Below, piece after piece: positions 1 through 10,261 of a DNA stretch of 64,000 nucleotides. The stretch is taken from assembly GCF_000717715.1 (NCBI RefSeq), contig NZ_JOAI01000012.1, positions 141,953 through 205,952 on the forward strand. Reading direction: 5' to 3'. A program made the translations under genes and the position numbers. The notes under the pieces are model-generated. The model saw only the letters and a list, made by a program, of their open reading frames with translations, made no database searches and was not told the origin of the DNA. The DNA comes from Streptomyces sp. NRRL B-24484 (GTDB lineage Bacteria > Actinomycetota > Actinomycetes > Streptomycetales > Streptomycetaceae). Positions within the stretch are counted from its first letter, which is position 1. Each line of letters begins with the position of its first letter.

Positions 1-6
1 CTCCTT
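1..6 (-). promoter_or_regulatory. Ribosome binding site of a leftward gene starting just outside the window
   Basis: The minus strand ends at the left edge with GAAGGAG, a good Shine-Dalgarno sequence, so a leftward gene should begin a few bases beyond position 1. Together with the ARG-box-like operator at 64-75, this suggests another arginine gene, most likely argG, but its coding sequence is not visible. The identity is inference. Confidence 0.45.
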
Positions 7-63
7 CACAAACGGTACGAACAGGGCGACGCCCCGAGTGGGGCGGATCCCATGCGGCGATAG

Positions 64-96
64 GCATAAGTATGCACTACCGCGTATGGATTTCAA
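64..96 (-). promoter_or_regulatory. Putative promoter with ArgR operator for the gene left of the window
   Basis: A perfect 12-bp inverted repeat (GCATA-AG-TATGC) lies at 64-75. On the minus strand a TTGAAA-like -35 (91-96) and a CATACT -10 (69-74) are 16 bp apart, so the repeat covers the -10. The core resembles the element at the argC promoter near 5206-5237. I infer ArgR control of the leftward neighbour. Between this site and the terminator at 200-242 I see no gene. Confidence 0.45.
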
Positions 97-199
97 AACG
101 CGGTCGGCTCCGGGCCGGGCCCGCGGCCAACGTAGGCCCGCCCCCGGGTCCGGTCAACGACCGTCCCGGCGCCGCGCTGGACACGAATCACTCCGGAAT

Positions 200-242
200 G
201 CACACCACCCCGGCGACCTGGTCGGTCGCCGGGGTGGTGTGC
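200..242. terminator. Terminator after argR
   Basis: A perfect 19-bp stem (200-218 pairing with 224-242) with a 5-nt loop lies 15 bp beyond the argR stop codon. It has no strong U-tract, as is common for actinomycete terminators. It should end the arg operon and insulate the next leftward gene. Confidence 0.85.
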
Positions 243-256
243 GGGCCGCCGGAGCG

Positions 257-805
257 CTACTGCGCCTTGGCCTGCGCCAGCTGCATCAGGTGGTCGGCCA
301 GCGCCTGGCCGCCCGCCGGGTCGCGGCTGATCAGCAGTACCGTGTCGTCGCCGGCGATGGTGCCGATGATCTCGTACGTCTCGGCGGCGTCGATCGCCGA
401 GGCGAGGAACTGCGCGGCGCCCGGCGGGGTGCGCAGCACCACGAGGTTGCCGGAGGCCGTCGCGGAGACCATGAGCTCGCCCGCCAGCCTGGCCATCCTG
501 GCCTCGCTGGCGGACTCCCCCATCGGCGCACGCGGCGTGCGGTCGCCGCCCTCGGCGGGCACCGCGTAGATCAGTGCGCCGTCCCGGTTGCGGATCTTCA
601 CCGCGCCCAGCTCGTCCAGATCCCGCGACAGGGTGGCCTGCGTGACGACCAGTCCGTCGTCGGCGAGCAGCTTGGCGAGCTGGCTCTGCGAGCGGACGGG
701 CTGACGGGTCAACAGGTCCACGATCCGCCGGTGGCGCGCGGTGCGGGTCTGCGGGACCTGCGGCGTCGCCCCGGAGGAGGGCTGGTCGGACTGGGGTGCG
801 GTCAT
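257..805 (-). CDS. argR: Arginine repressor ArgR
   Basis: The predicted protein has 182 residues. The N-terminal winged helix spans about residues 22-85, with the recognition-helix stretch [13 protein letters not shown] at 55-67. The C-terminal hexamerisation and arginine-binding domain carries the GTIAGDDT motif at 148-155. ArgR binds ARG boxes when arginine is plentiful and represses the biosynthetic genes. It is the last gene of the argCJBDR operon, 23 bp after argD and directly before a strong terminator. Since it sits in the operon whose promoter carries ARG boxes, it is probably autoregulated. The ATG start at 805 gives the normal family length. Confidence 0.96.
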   Translation of the reverse strand: MTAPQSDQPSSGATPQVPQTRTARHRRIVDLLTRQPVRSQSQLAKLLADDGLVVTQATLSRDLDELGAVKIRNRDGALIYAVPAEGGDRTPRAPMGESASEARMARLAGELMVSATASGNLVVLRTPPGAAQFLASAIDAAETYEIIGTIAGDDTVLLISRDPAGGQALADHLMQLAQAKAQ

Positions 806-828
806 GTGACGATTCTCCCGGACTCCGC

Positions 829-2028
829 TCAGCTGTTCGCGTCGGGGGCTTCCCCGCGCACCGTCCGGAGGATGCCGGGCAGCGCCGCGAGGAAGGAGTC
901 CGCCTCCTGCTCGGTCAGCACCAGGGGCGGCACCAGCCGGACGGCGTCCGGCACGGCGGCGTTCACCAGGAAGCCGGCCTGCTGGGCGGCGGCCTGCACC
1001 TTGGCGGAGACCGGCTCGGTCAGCACGATGCCGAGCAGCAGCCCGGCGCCGCGGACGTGGTCGACCAGCGGGTCGCCGATCGCCTCGATGCCGTGCCGCA
1101 GCTTGTCGCCGATCTTGCGGACGTGCTCCAGCAGGCCCTCGGACTCGACGGTCTCCAGGACGGCCAGGCCGGCCGCGGCGACCACCGGGTTGCCTCCGAA
1201 GGTGGTGCCGTGCTGGCCCGGGTGGAGCAGGTCGGCGGTGTCGCCGAAGGCGACCGCGGCACCGATCGGCAGCCCGCCGCCGAGGCCCTTGGCGAGCGTG
1301 ACGACGTCCGGTTCGACGCCCTCGTACGCCTGGTGGGCGAACCAGTGGCCGGTGCGGCCGACGCCGGTCTGGATCTCGTCGAGGACGAGCAGGGTGCCGG
1401 TGGCGCGGGTGATCTCCCGGGCGGCCCGCAGGTAGCCCTCGGGCAGCGGGATCGCACCGTTCTCGCCCTGGATCGGCTCCAGGAAGACGGCGGCGGTCTC
1501 GGTGGTGACGGCGGCCCGCAGCGCCTCGACGTCGCCGAACGGCACGTGGGTGACGTCGCCGGGCAGCGGCCGGAAGGGCTCCTGCTTGGCGGGCTGGGCG
1601 GTGAGCGCGAGGGCGCCCATCGTCCGGCCGTGGAAGGCGCCCTGCAGGGAGACCAGGTGGGTGCGGCCGGTCAGCCGGCTGATCTTGAACGCGGCCTCGT
1701 TGGCCTCGGCGCCGGAGTTGCAGAAGAACACCCGGCCGGGGCGGCCGAACAGCTCCAGCAGCTTCTCCGCGAGCTTCACGGTCGGCTCGGCCATGAAGAG
1801 GTTGGAGACGTGGCCGAGGGTGGTGATCTGCCGGGTGACCGCCTCCACGACGGCCGGGTGGGCGGTGCCCAGCGCGTTGACGGCGATGCCGCCGACGAGG
1901 TCGAGGTACTCCTTGCCGTCGGCGTCCCAGACCTTGGCGCCCTCGCCGCGGACGAGCGGGATCCGCGGGGTGCCGTAGTTGTCCATCAGCGCGTGCTGCC
2001 ACCGCTGGGTCAGTTCGCTGTTGCTCAT
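829..2028 (-). CDS. argD: Acetylornithine aminotransferase ArgD
   Basis: This 399-residue class-III PLP aminotransferase converts N-acetylglutamate semialdehyde to N2-acetylornithine with glutamate as amino donor. The PLP-binding aspartate (D217, in VLDEIQTG) and the Schiff-base lysine (K247, in [10 protein letters not shown]) are present, as is the phosphate-binding CNSGAEANE segment near 103-111. The ATG start overlaps the argB stop by 4 bp (ATGA), which indicates translational coupling. Length and motifs are ordinary for the family. Such enzymes can also act as succinyldiaminopimelate aminotransferases, but the operon position supports the arginine role. Confidence 0.95.
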   Translation of the reverse strand: MSNSELTQRWQHALMDNYGTPRIPLVRGEGAKVWDADGKEYLDLVGGIAVNALGTAHPAVVEAVTRQITTLGHVSNLFMAEPTVKLAEKLLELFGRPGRVFFCNSGAEANEAAFKISRLTGRTHLVSLQGAFHGRTMGALALTAQPAKQEPFRPLPGDVTHVPFGDVEALRAAVTTETAAVFLEPIQGENGAIPLPEGYLRAAREITRATGTLLVLDEIQTGVGRTGHWFAHQAYEGVEPDVVTLAKGLGGGLPIGAAVAFGDTADLLHPGQHGTTFGGNPVVAAAGLAVLETVESEGLLEHVRKIGDKLRHGIEAIGDPLVDHVRGAGLLLGIVLTEPVSAKVQAAAQQAGFLVNAAVPDAVRLVPPLVLTEQEADSFLAALPGILRTVRGEAPDANS

Positions 2029-2957
2029 GCCAGGCCCCCGAGTACGGTCGGTTCGTCGTCGGGCACGACCATGGTGCCGACGCCCTCGTCGGTGAAGATC
2101 TCCAGCAGCAGGCTGTGCTGCACCCGCCCGTCCAGCACGCGGGCGGTGCCCACGCCGGAGCGGACGGCCCGCAGGCAGCCCTCCATCTTGGGGAGCATGC
2201 CGGTCGCCAGGGTCGGCAGCATCTCGTCCAGCTCGGAGGCGGTGAGCTGGCTGATCACGTCGTCGGAGTTCGGCCAGTCCTTGTAGAGGCCCTCGACGTC
2301 GGTCAGCACGACCAGCATCTCCGCGCCGAGCGCGACCGCGAGCGCGGCCGCGGCGGTGTCGGCGTTGATGTTGTAGACGTGGCCGTCGGCGCCGCGGGCG
2401 ATCGAGGAGATCACCGGGATGCGGCCGTCGCCGATCAGCGCCTTCACGGCGCCGGCCTCGATGTTGACGATGTCGCCGACCAGGCCGATGTCGACCTGCT
2501 CGCCGTCCACCACGGCGTACCGCTTGACGGCCGTCATGGTGTGGGCGTCCTCGCCGGTCATGCCGACCGCGAACGGGCCGTGCCCGTTGAGCAGGCCGAC
2601 CAGCTCGCGCTGGACCTGCCCGGCGAGCACCATCCGGACGACGTCCATGGTCTCCGGGGTGGTGACCCGCAGGCCCGCGGTGAACGAGGACTCCAGGCCG
2701 AGCTTGTCGAGCTGGGCGTTGATCTGCGGGCCGCCGCCGTGCACGACGACCGGGTTCAGGCCGGCATAGCGCAGGAAGACGACGTCCTGGGCGAAGGCCG
2801 CCTTGAGGTCCTCGTCCACCATGGCGTTGCCGCCGAACTTGATGACCACGGTCTTGCCGTGGAATCGCTCCAGCCACGGGAGCGCCTCGATGAGGGTGCG
2901 GGCCTTGGGCAGCGCGGCGTTGCTGCGGGCCTGTTCGCCCTTGGGTGCGATCTTCAC
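2025..2957 (-). CDS. argB: Acetylglutamate kinase ArgB
   Basis: This 310-residue protein phosphorylates N-acetyl-L-glutamate, normally the arginine-feedback-inhibited step. The amino-acid-kinase fold is recognisable from [15 protein letters not shown] near residue 40, the VHGGGPQI loop, and a C-terminal LTDVEGLY nucleotide-binding segment. I chose the GTG at 2957 because a GGGGGAC ribosome site lies just upstream and the protein then begins VKIAPKGEQ; a longer reading frame exists but would overlap argJ. The argJ stop lies 19 bp upstream of this start, and the gene overlaps argD by 4 bp. Confidence 0.95.
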   Translation of the reverse strand: MKIAPKGEQARSNAALPKARTLIEALPWLERFHGKTVVIKFGGNAMVDEDLKAAFAQDVVFLRYAGLNPVVVHGGGPQINAQLDKLGLESSFTAGLRVTTPETMDVVRMVLAGQVQRELVGLLNGHGPFAVGMTGEDAHTMTAVKRYAVVDGEQVDIGLVGDIVNIEAGAVKALIGDGRIPVISSIARGADGHVYNINADTAAAALAVALGAEMLVVLTDVEGLYKDWPNSDDVISQLTASELDEMLPTLATGMLPKMEGCLRAVRSGVGTARVLDGRVQHSLLLEIFTDEGVGTMVVPDDEPTVLGGLA

Positions 2958-2976
2958 GGTCCGTTGTCCCCCGGGA

Positions 2977-5239
<2,263 letters not shown>

Positions 5240-5448
5240 GGAGCTCCGGATCCCCCACGACCAGCCTGCCCGATCCCCGCCCCTCGGTGCCGCCAACCGT
5301 CCGAACCCTACAAACATCTCCGCCCCGACTCGGTGCCGAACGGTGCCGGATGGAGCATCAGTTCCTTGGCAGAGTGGCGAACGGTCCCGACCGACGGCAC
5401 GGCGGCGGCGGGCACGGTGTTGTGTTCTCTTCACAAAGGAGTTCAGCA

Positions 5449-6666
5449 GTGAGTGCACGGACCCATGTGGTGGTCACCGGGCTCGGAGCCACCACGCCGC
5501 TCGGCGGGGACACCGCCTCGACCTGGGCGGCCATGCTGGCGGGGACCTCCGGGATCACCCCGATCGAGGAGGAGTGGGCGGCCGGACTGCCCGTCCGGAT
5601 CGCCGGCCGGCTCGCCGTCGAGCCGACCGACCTGCTGGACCGGGTGCAGGCCCGCCGGCTGGACCGCTGCGAACAGGTCGCCCTGGTCGCCGCCCGCGAG
5701 GCCTGGGCCGACGCCGGCCGTCCGCAGGTCGACCCGGAGCGGCTCGCCGTGGTGATCGGCACCGGCACCGGCGGTGCACTGACCATGCTCGGCCAGGACG
5801 ACGTGCTGGAGGCCTCCGGCGTGCGCCGGGTCTCGCCGCACACCGTCCCCATGCTGATGGCCAACGGCCCGGCGGCCTGGGTCAGCATCGAACTCGGTGC
5901 CCGCGGCGGCGCCCACACGCCCGTCAGCGCCTGCGCCTCCGGCGCCGAGGCGATCGCCCTCGGGCTGGACCTGATCCGGCTCGGCCGCGCCGACGTCGTG
6001 GTGGCCGGCGGCGCCGAGGCCTGCATCTGCCCGCTCACCCTGGCCGGCTTCGCCCAGGCCCGGGCGCACTCCACCCGCAACGACGCCCCCGGGCTCGCCT
6101 CCCGGCCGTTCGACACCGCACGGGACGGGTTCGTCATCGGCGAGGGCGCCGCCGTCGTCGTCCTGGAACGGGCCGACTTCGCCGCCGCCCGGACGGCCCA
6201 CCCGTACGCGGTGCTCGCCGGCGCGGCCGTCACCTCGGACGCCCACCACATCACCGCGGCCCACCCGGAGGGACAGGTCCGGGCCATGCGGCAGGCCCTC
6301 GCCGCGGCGGACCTCCCGCCGCTGGCGGTGGACGTCGTGCACGCCCATGCCACCTCCACCCCCAGGGGCGACCTCGCGGAGGCGCAGTCGATCGCCGAGG
6401 CGATCGGCGTGCATCCGGCCGTCACCGCGACCAAGTCGATGACCGGGCACCTCTTCGGTGCGGCGGGGGCGCTGGGCGCGATCGCGGCGGTGCTCTCGGT
6501 CCGGGACGGGATCGTCCCGGCCGTCCGGAACCTCGACGGGCTCGATCCGGAGGTGAAGCTGGACGTCGTCACCGGCGGCCCCCGGACGGGCCCCGTCGGC
6601 GCGGCCCTCGCCAACGCCTTCGGCTTCGGCGGCCACAACGCCACCCTGGTGTTCACGCCGGCGTGA
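5449..6666 (+). CDS. Beta-ketoacyl-ACP synthase II-type condensing enzyme (FabF family)
   Basis: This 405-residue thiolase-fold condensing enzyme extends acyl-ACP with malonyl-ACP. The Cys-His-His triad is present: C162 in VSACASGAEA, H300 in HAHATSTPRGD and H334 in KSMTGHLFGAAG, close to the E. coli FabF positions. The GTG start at 5449 follows an AAAGGAG site, while the longer upstream frame lacks homology. It stands alone, with no acyl carrier protein, malonyl transferase or ketoreductase beside it, so it is more likely an accessory synthase than the housekeeping fab-operon copy. Its substrate cannot be deduced. Confidence 0.88.
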   Translation: MSARTHVVVTGLGATTPLGGDTASTWAAMLAGTSGITPIEEEWAAGLPVRIAGRLAVEPTDLLDRVQARRLDRCEQVALVAAREAWADAGRPQVDPERLAVVIGTGTGGALTMLGQDDVLEASGVRRVSPHTVPMLMANGPAAWVSIELGARGGAHTPVSACASGAEAIALGLDLIRLGRADVVVAGGAEACICPLTLAGFAQARAHSTRNDAPGLASRPFDTARDGFVIGEGAAVVVLERADFAAARTAHPYAVLAGAAVTSDAHHITAAHPEGQVRAMRQALAAADLPPLAVDVVHAHATSTPRGDLAEAQSIAEAIGVHPAVTATKSMTGHLFGAAGALGAIAAVLSVRDGIVPAVRNLDGLDPEVKLDVVTGGPRTGPVGAALANAFGFGGHNATLVFTPA

Positions 6667-6709
6667 GACACGCGAGGGCGTGACGTCCACGGCGTGCGGA
6701 GGTCCCGTA

Positions 6710-6723
6710 GGGGCGCTTGCCCC
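6710..6723. terminator. Short hairpin between convergent genes
   Basis: A GGGGC/GCCCC stem with a GCTT loop lies between the condensing-enzyme stop and the methyltransferase stop. It is a modest candidate for a shared terminator. Confidence 0.35.
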
Positions 6724-6729
6724 CGGGAG

Positions 6730-7878
6730 CTACTGCTTCACGCTGCGGAGGAGGACGAACTTGGGGTCGGAGGCGACGGTGCGGCAGTTGCCGAACAGAC
6801 GGCGGAGCTTGACGTGGTAGCCGAGGTGGCGGTTGCCGATGACCCAGAGTTCGCCGCCCGGCCGCAGGGCCCGCCGGGCGCCGGTGAACATCCGCCAGGC
6901 GGTGGCGTCGGTCAGCGCCTGGTGGCTGTGGAAGGGCGGGTTGTTGAGGACGAGGTCGACGCTGCAGGGGGCGACCGCCGCCATCCCGTCGCCGACCTCG
7001 AACCGCGCCGGGGCGTCCGGGCCGAGGTTGGCCCGGAAGGTGGCCTCGGCCGAGGCGACGGCCTGGTACGACTCGTCGAGGAAGAGCACCTCGGAGGCGG
7101 GGTTGGCGAGCGCCGCGGCGGTGCCGACGACACCGTTGCCGCAGCCGAGGTCGACCACGGTCTGGGGGCCGTGCCGCTCCGGCAGGTGGTTCAGCAGGAA
7201 GCGGGTGCCGATGTCGAGGCGGTCCGCGCAGAAGATGCCGGCGTGGTTGTGGACCGTCCCCCCGGAGGCGGCGCCGATGCCCTCCGGCAGCCGGTAGCTC
7301 TGCGGCCAGGGGCTGCCGGTGCGCGGCAGTGCCGGGTCCGGGGTGCAGTGGATCAGGCGGGCCTTGCGGACGGCGAGTGAGGTGCGGGTCGGGCCGAGCA
7401 CCGACTCGAACAGCTTGAGCGTGGAGGTGTGGATCTCGGTGACCATGCCGGTGCCGACCACCACGGTGCCCTCGTGGACGGCCGGGGCGAGCCGGTGCAG
7501 CTGGTCCTCCAGCAGGGCGAGGCTCTTGGGCACCCGGACGAGCAGCACGTCGATCCGGTCCGGCGGGGTGTCGCGGGTGCTGAGCAGCCGCACTCCGTCG
7601 GCCTGTCCGGCGCGGTTGCGGGCGAGGTTGGCGAGGGTGGCCTGCCGGCCGAGCCAGGAGTCGCCGATCTGCACGGGCCGGTGCTCGGCGAGCGCGGTCG
7701 TGAGCGCGCCCCAGCGGTCGCCGACGATCACCACGCTGCCCGACAGGTCGGTGCCGCTCTCCGCGAGGTGCCGCAGCAGGAGGTCGTCGGCGGCGTCCCA
7801 GGCGCGCAGCTGGTCGCGGGGGTCCTCGGGGTGGCGGGTGAGGTCGGTCTCGCCCCACGGCGTGCTCATGCGGTTCAT
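6730..7878 (-). CDS. RlmG/RsmC-like rRNA guanine-N2 methyltransferase
   Basis: This 382-residue protein has the duplicated layout of the RlmG/RsmC family: a degenerate N-terminal methyltransferase-like half and a catalytic C-terminal half. The latter contains the SAM motif VVDLGCGNGVVG and the N2-guanine signature LVLNNPPF (NPPF), followed by LRPGGELWVIGNRHLGYH. Family members methylate G1835 of 23S or G1207 of 16S rRNA (E. coli numbering). The final GYHVKLRRLFGN segment favours RlmG, but the target is inferred. Start ATG 7878 is preceded by GGGGGAA. Confidence 0.85.
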   Translation of the reverse strand: MNRMSTPWGETDLTRHPEDPRDQLRAWDAADDLLLRHLAESGTDLSGSVVIVGDRWGALTTALAEHRPVQIGDSWLGRQATLANLARNRAGQADGVRLLSTRDTPPDRIDVLLVRVPKSLALLEDQLHRLAPAVHEGTVVVGTGMVTEIHTSTLKLFESVLGPTRTSLAVRKARLIHCTPDPALPRTGSPWPQSYRLPEGIGAASGGTVHNHAGIFCADRLDIGTRFLLNHLPERHGPQTVVDLGCGNGVVGTAAALANPASEVLFLDESYQAVASAEATFRANLGPDAPARFEVGDGMAAVAPCSVDLVLNNPPFHSHQALTDATAWRMFTGARRALRPGGELWVIGNRHLGYHVKLRRLFGNCRTVASDPKFVLLRSVKQ

Positions 7879-8102
7879 CGTTCCCCCAGGCTAGCCGACC
7901 GGCGGCGGCCTCCCGGACGGCCGCGGGGTGCCGCCCGGCCGCACGCTGCGGCGCCGGGCCGGGTACGGCTGCGGCGCTCCCCCGGTGACGGTCCGTCGGG
8001 TGCGGCACCGGCCGGGGCGCCGGGTGCCGACGGCCCGGCCGTGGGCCGGTGTTAGCCTGCGGCGAAGCGGCGCCGGGGGGCGCCGCAGTTCGGGGGAGCA
8101 CG

Positions 8103-8696
8103 GTGGCTGCGGCGGGGCGGGGAGCCGGACGCGGATGGCGGCCCGCGGGGGCGGCGGCCGGAGCGGCGGTGCTGCTGGTCGCCGGGTACGCGGGCGGGGT
8201 GTGGTCGGCGCGTTCGGGCGGCCGGGTGCGGGTGGCGGAGCTGCTGGACCGGCCGGTGCCGCTGCTCGGTTCGGCCGGGGTGCTGCTGGTCGCGGCGCTG
8301 GTGCTGGCACCGCGCAGACCGGGCCGGGGACTGTTCACGGCGCCCGTGCTGCTGGTGGCCGGGGTGCTGGCGCTGCGGGTGCTGATCGGCGTGCTGGACG
8401 TGGCGGAGCCGCCGCGGCAGCACACCGTGCTGACGGTCGCGGCGCCGGGCCGGGCGGACCGGCTGCTGTCGGTGGTGCGCCACGCGGTCGGCCCGTGCTG
8501 GTCGGTGGAGGTGGAGACCGGCGTCGGCTGGTCGGCCCGGCACTGGCTGCTGGGCGTCTTCGAGCACGGCCCGGCCTCGGGCGGCCCGGTGGACGGGCAC
8601 TGGGACGGCCCGGACCGGGTGGTGGTGCGGGCCTCCGACGGCGAGCACGTCTTCGACCTGCCCGCCGACCCCGCCGACCGCCCGCACGGTCGCTGA
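8103..8696 (+). CDS. Small membrane protein of unknown function
   Basis: I do not recognise this 197-residue protein. It has three likely transmembrane segments (about residues 16-35, 56-76 and 83-102 from the GTG start) and a hydrophilic C-terminal domain of roughly 95 residues with a VETGVGWSARHW stretch. The GTG at 8103 is chosen because a GGGGGAG site lies 5-6 bp upstream; translation from further upstream has none. It is monocistronic, between a divergent methyltransferase and a convergent acetyltransferase. Confidence 0.65.
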   Translation: MAAAGRGAGRGWRPAGAAAGAAVLLVAGYAGGVWSARSGGRVRVAELLDRPVPLLGSAGVLLVAALVLAPRRPGRGLFTAPVLLVAGVLALRVLIGVLDVAEPPRQHTVLTVAAPGRADRLLSVVRHAVGPCWSVEVETGVGWSARHWLLGVFEHGPASGGPVDGHWDGPDRVVVRASDGEHVFDLPADPADRPHGR

Positions 8697-8736
8697 ACCG
8701 CCGCAGCGCCTGTCCGGGCCGCCCGCAGGCCGCCCG

Positions 8737-9321
8737 TCAGGCCGTGACGGTGTCCGGCCGGCCGCGGTGCCGGGCCCAGTCGCCGGCCAGGACGGCCATC
8801 AGGGTGGAGTCGACCCAGCCGTCGCCGCCCCGGAGCGCCTCGCGGCGCACGCCCTCGGCGACGAAGCCGACCTTCTCGTAGACCCGCCGGGCCCGCGGGT
8901 TGAACGCGTACACCTCCAACTGGACGCGGTGCAGCCCGACTTCCTCGAAGGCGTGGGCGAGCAGCAGCCGCAGTGCCTCGGTGCCGAGGCCCCGGCCGCG
9001 CCCGGCCGGTCCGATCAGGGTACGGAAGCTGCAGCTCAGGTTGGGCTCGTCCCACTCGTTGAGCACGACCTCGCCGACGCAGCGGCCGCTCGCCAGGTCG
9101 ACCACGGCGAGGTCGAGCCGGTCCGTCCGCTCGGTGCGGGTGGTGTACCAGCGGGCGATCGCCCCGGCGTCGATCGGCGGCCGGTGGGTGCTGCCGGTGA
9201 GCCGCTGCACCTCGGGGTCGTCGATGGCGGCGGTGATGTCGGGCAGGTCCTCGGGCCGGAAGGGACGCAGTTGCACGGCGGTGCCGGTGAGGACGGGTTT
9301 GCGGGCGAAGTCGGCGGTCAC
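8737..9321 (-). CDS. RimJ/RimL-type GNAT N-acetyltransferase
   Basis: This 194-residue protein has the GNAT fold of the RimJ/RimL group. It contains LRPFRPEDLPDI near the N-terminus, the acetyl-CoA P-loop segment GPAGRGRGLGTEALRLLLAHAF, and the YEKVGFVAEGVRREAL motif typical of protein or small-molecule N-acetyltransferases. The GTG at 9321 places the start directly before the conserved region; 24 upstream codons are in frame but lack a ribosome site. The substrate is unknown. Confidence 0.85.
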   Translation of the reverse strand: MTADFARKPVLTGTAVQLRPFRPEDLPDITAAIDDPEVQRLTGSTHRPPIDAGAIARWYTTRTERTDRLDLAVVDLASGRCVGEVVLNEWDEPNLSCSFRTLIGPAGRGRGLGTEALRLLLAHAFEEVGLHRVQLEVYAFNPRARRVYEKVGFVAEGVRREALRGGDGWVDSTLMAVLAGDWARHRGRPDTVTA

Positions 9322-9373
9322 CCGTCGATTCTGGGCGGCGGTGCCGGGCCGGGCAACGCAATTGTGCGCCGGG

Positions 9374-10261
9374 TCAGTTGCGCAGCTCGGCATCGATCCA
9401 GCGGTTGCCCTGAATCCGGCTGTAGCGCAGGTACGAGGTGCCGCCCTGGGCGAGCCGGAACGGCTTGCCCCCGTCGTCGAGGGGGAGGGTACGGGTCTGC
9501 CCCTGGTCCACGTAGCTGAGTTCGGCCGTCCAGGTGCAGTCGCAGGTCGTGCTGACGGCGGTGATCTCGAAGGTGACGGACTGGTGGGGGTCGACCGAGA
9601 GCTTGAGGGCGTTGAGGTTGACGGGGGTGTCGTCGGCCCGCTTGCCCTTGACCGACGGCGGGTCGCGGTCGAGGTCGACGGTGACGTAGACGACCTCGCG
9701 GGGTCCGCCGCCGCACTGCGGGTCGACGAGCACGCCGACCATGCTGCCGGTGACGGCGGTGGAGCGGCTGACCGCCTTGACGGAGAAGCGGCGCAGGTCG
9801 ATCTGGCGGTCGGCGGTGCTCTGCACCACGGCCTCGGTGAGGCTGCGGCCGGCCAGCGCCCCCCGGCGCTCCAGGGCCCACCCGGCGGGGTCCGACCCTG
9901 GGGCCTCCTGGTGGCGGACGGCGTCGGGGGTGAGCGGCAGCCGCCAGATGTCGTTGCCGTCGCAACCGGGGGTGATGACCTCGGTGTTGGCGAGCAGCGC
10001 GCCGCCGGCCGGGGGTGCGGCGGCGCCGGCCGCGGCCGGGGCGGAGGGTGCGGCGCCGGTGGCGGCCGGTCCGCCGGGGCTGCTCGCCGCCGGGCTCGGA
10101 CGGCCGCCGGCGGCCGTCCCGGTGGCGGGCCAGAGGGCGGGTGCGGCGATCCAGGTCAGGGCGAAGGCCGCGGCGGCGCTGCCGGTGCCGACGACGGCGA
10201 GTCGGCGGCGGGCTCCGGTGGTCATGGCGGTGCCGCCCGGGCGTCGTACGAGGTCTGTCAT
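9374..10261 (-). CDS. Exported Ala/Pro-rich protein linked to a Ser/Thr kinase
   Basis: This 295-residue protein has one N-terminal membrane or signal segment (RRLAVVGTGSAAAAFALTWI, beginning near residue 17), then about 45 residues rich in Ala, Pro and Gly, then a soluble domain of about 190 residues rich in beta-type sequence and containing a CDCTW motif. I do not recognise the domain. The ATG shares one base with the kinase stop (TGATG), so the two genes are translationally coupled. It may be a partner or substrate of the kinase's outer domain; that is inference from coupling and similar topology. Confidence 0.75.
   Translation of the reverse strand: MTDLVRRPGGTAMTTGARRRLAVVGTGSAAAAFALTWIAAPALWPATGTAAGGRPSPAASSPGGPAATGAAPSAPAAAGAAAPPAGGALLANTEVITPGCDGNDIWRLPLTPDAVRHQEAPGSDPAGWALERRGALAGRSLTEAVVQSTADRQIDLRRFSVKAVSRSTAVTGSMVGVLVDPQCGGGPREVVYVTVDLDRDPPSVKGKRADDTPVNLNALKLSVDPHQSVTFEITAVSTTCDCTWTAELSYVDQGQTRTLPLDDGGKPFRLAQGGTSYLRYSRIQGNRWIDAELRN

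Noticed and set aside
257..2002. Long open frame of 581 codons covering argR and part of argD in another frame
   Set aside because: Only its end is ArgR; the rest is Arg/Pro/Gly-rich antisense-type sequence overlapping argD. The true ArgR start is at 805.
8049..8102. Upstream start for the membrane protein at 8103
   Set aside because: No ribosome site precedes it, whereas GGGGGAG lies just before GTG 8103.
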